Origin: Pyropia haitanensis
Lineage: Eukaryota; Rhodophyta; Bangiophyceae; Bangiales; Bangiaceae
DNA length: 64,000 nucleotides
Assembly: GCA_008729055.1 (NCBI GenBank)
Contig: SDUX01000006.1
Location: 2,303,501-2,367,500, forward strand
Direction: 5' to 3'
Part shown: in pieces, positions 63,807-64,000 of the stretch
Layout of the letters: every line of letters begins with the position of its first letter
How positions within the stretch are numbered: the stretch's first letter is position 1
Position numbers and translations under genes: made by a program
Notes under the pieces: generated by a model
Databases searched by the model: none
What the model was told of the DNA's origin: nothing
What the model saw: only the letters and a program-made list of their open reading frames with translations

Positions 63807-63921
63807 ATGGCCATCCGCACCCTCCTGTCGGTGCTGCTGCTGGCCGTCACCGCCACCGCGACGGTGCTCGCAGTGGCACCCGTCCCGTCGGGCGGCATCC
63901 CCCTCCCCGCGGATGCCAACC

Positions 63922-63952
<31 letters not shown>

Positions 63953-64000
63953 GGCCGCCGCGGCCACCGCCACCACCCGCTCCGCCGCCGCGGGCGGCGC
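63807..64000 (+). CDS. 5' end of a secreted protein, cut by the window edge
   Basis: MAIRTLLSVLLLAVTATATV followed by LAVAPVPSG is a textbook signal peptide (probable cleavage near residue 23), with a charged start, a Leu/Val core and an Ala-x-Ala-like end. A Pro-containing linker then leads into a poly-Ala/Thr stretch. The frame is open to the last base, so the mature domain lies outside the window. The TATA box upstream and the purine at -3 of the ATG (ACCATGG) support the start. Confidence 0.7.

Noticed and set aside
1..64000. CRISPR array, prophage or bacterial operon
   Set aside because: No spaced palindromic repeats, no phage or operon layout; genes are eukaryotic in type.

Overview
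The window looks like nuclear DNA of a very GC-rich eukaryote, most likely a bangiophyte red alga of the Porphyra/Pyropia type (inference). The signs are extreme GC with long G/C homopolymers and trinucleotide runs; mostly single-exon genes with ATG starts; Ala/Gly/Arg-rich leader peptides on plastid- or mitochondrion-type enzymes; eukaryotic families (C2H2 finger, bZIP, LITAF, Patched-like RND, mitochondrial carrier, GDP-fucose transporter); and CBM1 modules, which are known from Porphyra as well as fungi. Only two introns can be argued for, and no bacterial operon layout is visible. No rRNA, tRNA or CRISPR was found.

Layout. 1-10 kb: the 3' end of an unknown gene, a membrane-anchored PI-PLC X-domain protein (-), a LITAF-domain protein (+) and a large four-finger C2H2 protein (-). 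10-18 kb: a PAN/apple-domain membrane protein (-) whose third apple domain is split by a 1.66 kb AT-richer insert or intron, then a small secreted protein (-). 21-26 kb: a Patched/NPC1-like permease (+) converging on a nucleotide-sugar transporter (-). 28-32.4 kb: a divergent pair of rRNA-modification enzymes, a KsgA-type dimethyltransferase (-) and an RsuA-type pseudouridine synthase (+). 33-37.5 kb: a divergent pair of class-3 lipase paralogues, one of which lacks the nucleophilic serine. 39.5-41.7 kb: a propeller-plus-two-CBM1 wall-type protein (-). 42.3-46.7 kb: a cluster of inverted-repeat transposons, three of them with PIF/Harbinger-style TTA/TAA duplications and two abutting through one shared TAA. 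48.6-55.5 kb: a plastid-type ClpS (+), a repeat-rich stretch, a mitochondrial carrier with one intron (+) and a bZIP factor (-). 58-64 kb: an unrecognised protein (-), an oleosin-like very hydrophobic protein (+) and the 5' end of a secreted protein (+) cut by the window edge.

The genes do not form one pathway. The recurring themes are organelle maintenance (rRNA methylation, pseudouridylation, ClpS, carrier) and the endomembrane/wall system (PI-PLC, LITAF, Patched-like, GDP-fucose transport, PAN, CBM1, secreted proteins). Several genes change frame exactly at long G or C runs, which may be sequencing error or real slippage, so exact protein ends there are uncertain. Much of the remaining sequence is simple GC-rich repeat in which many long ORFs arise by chance.
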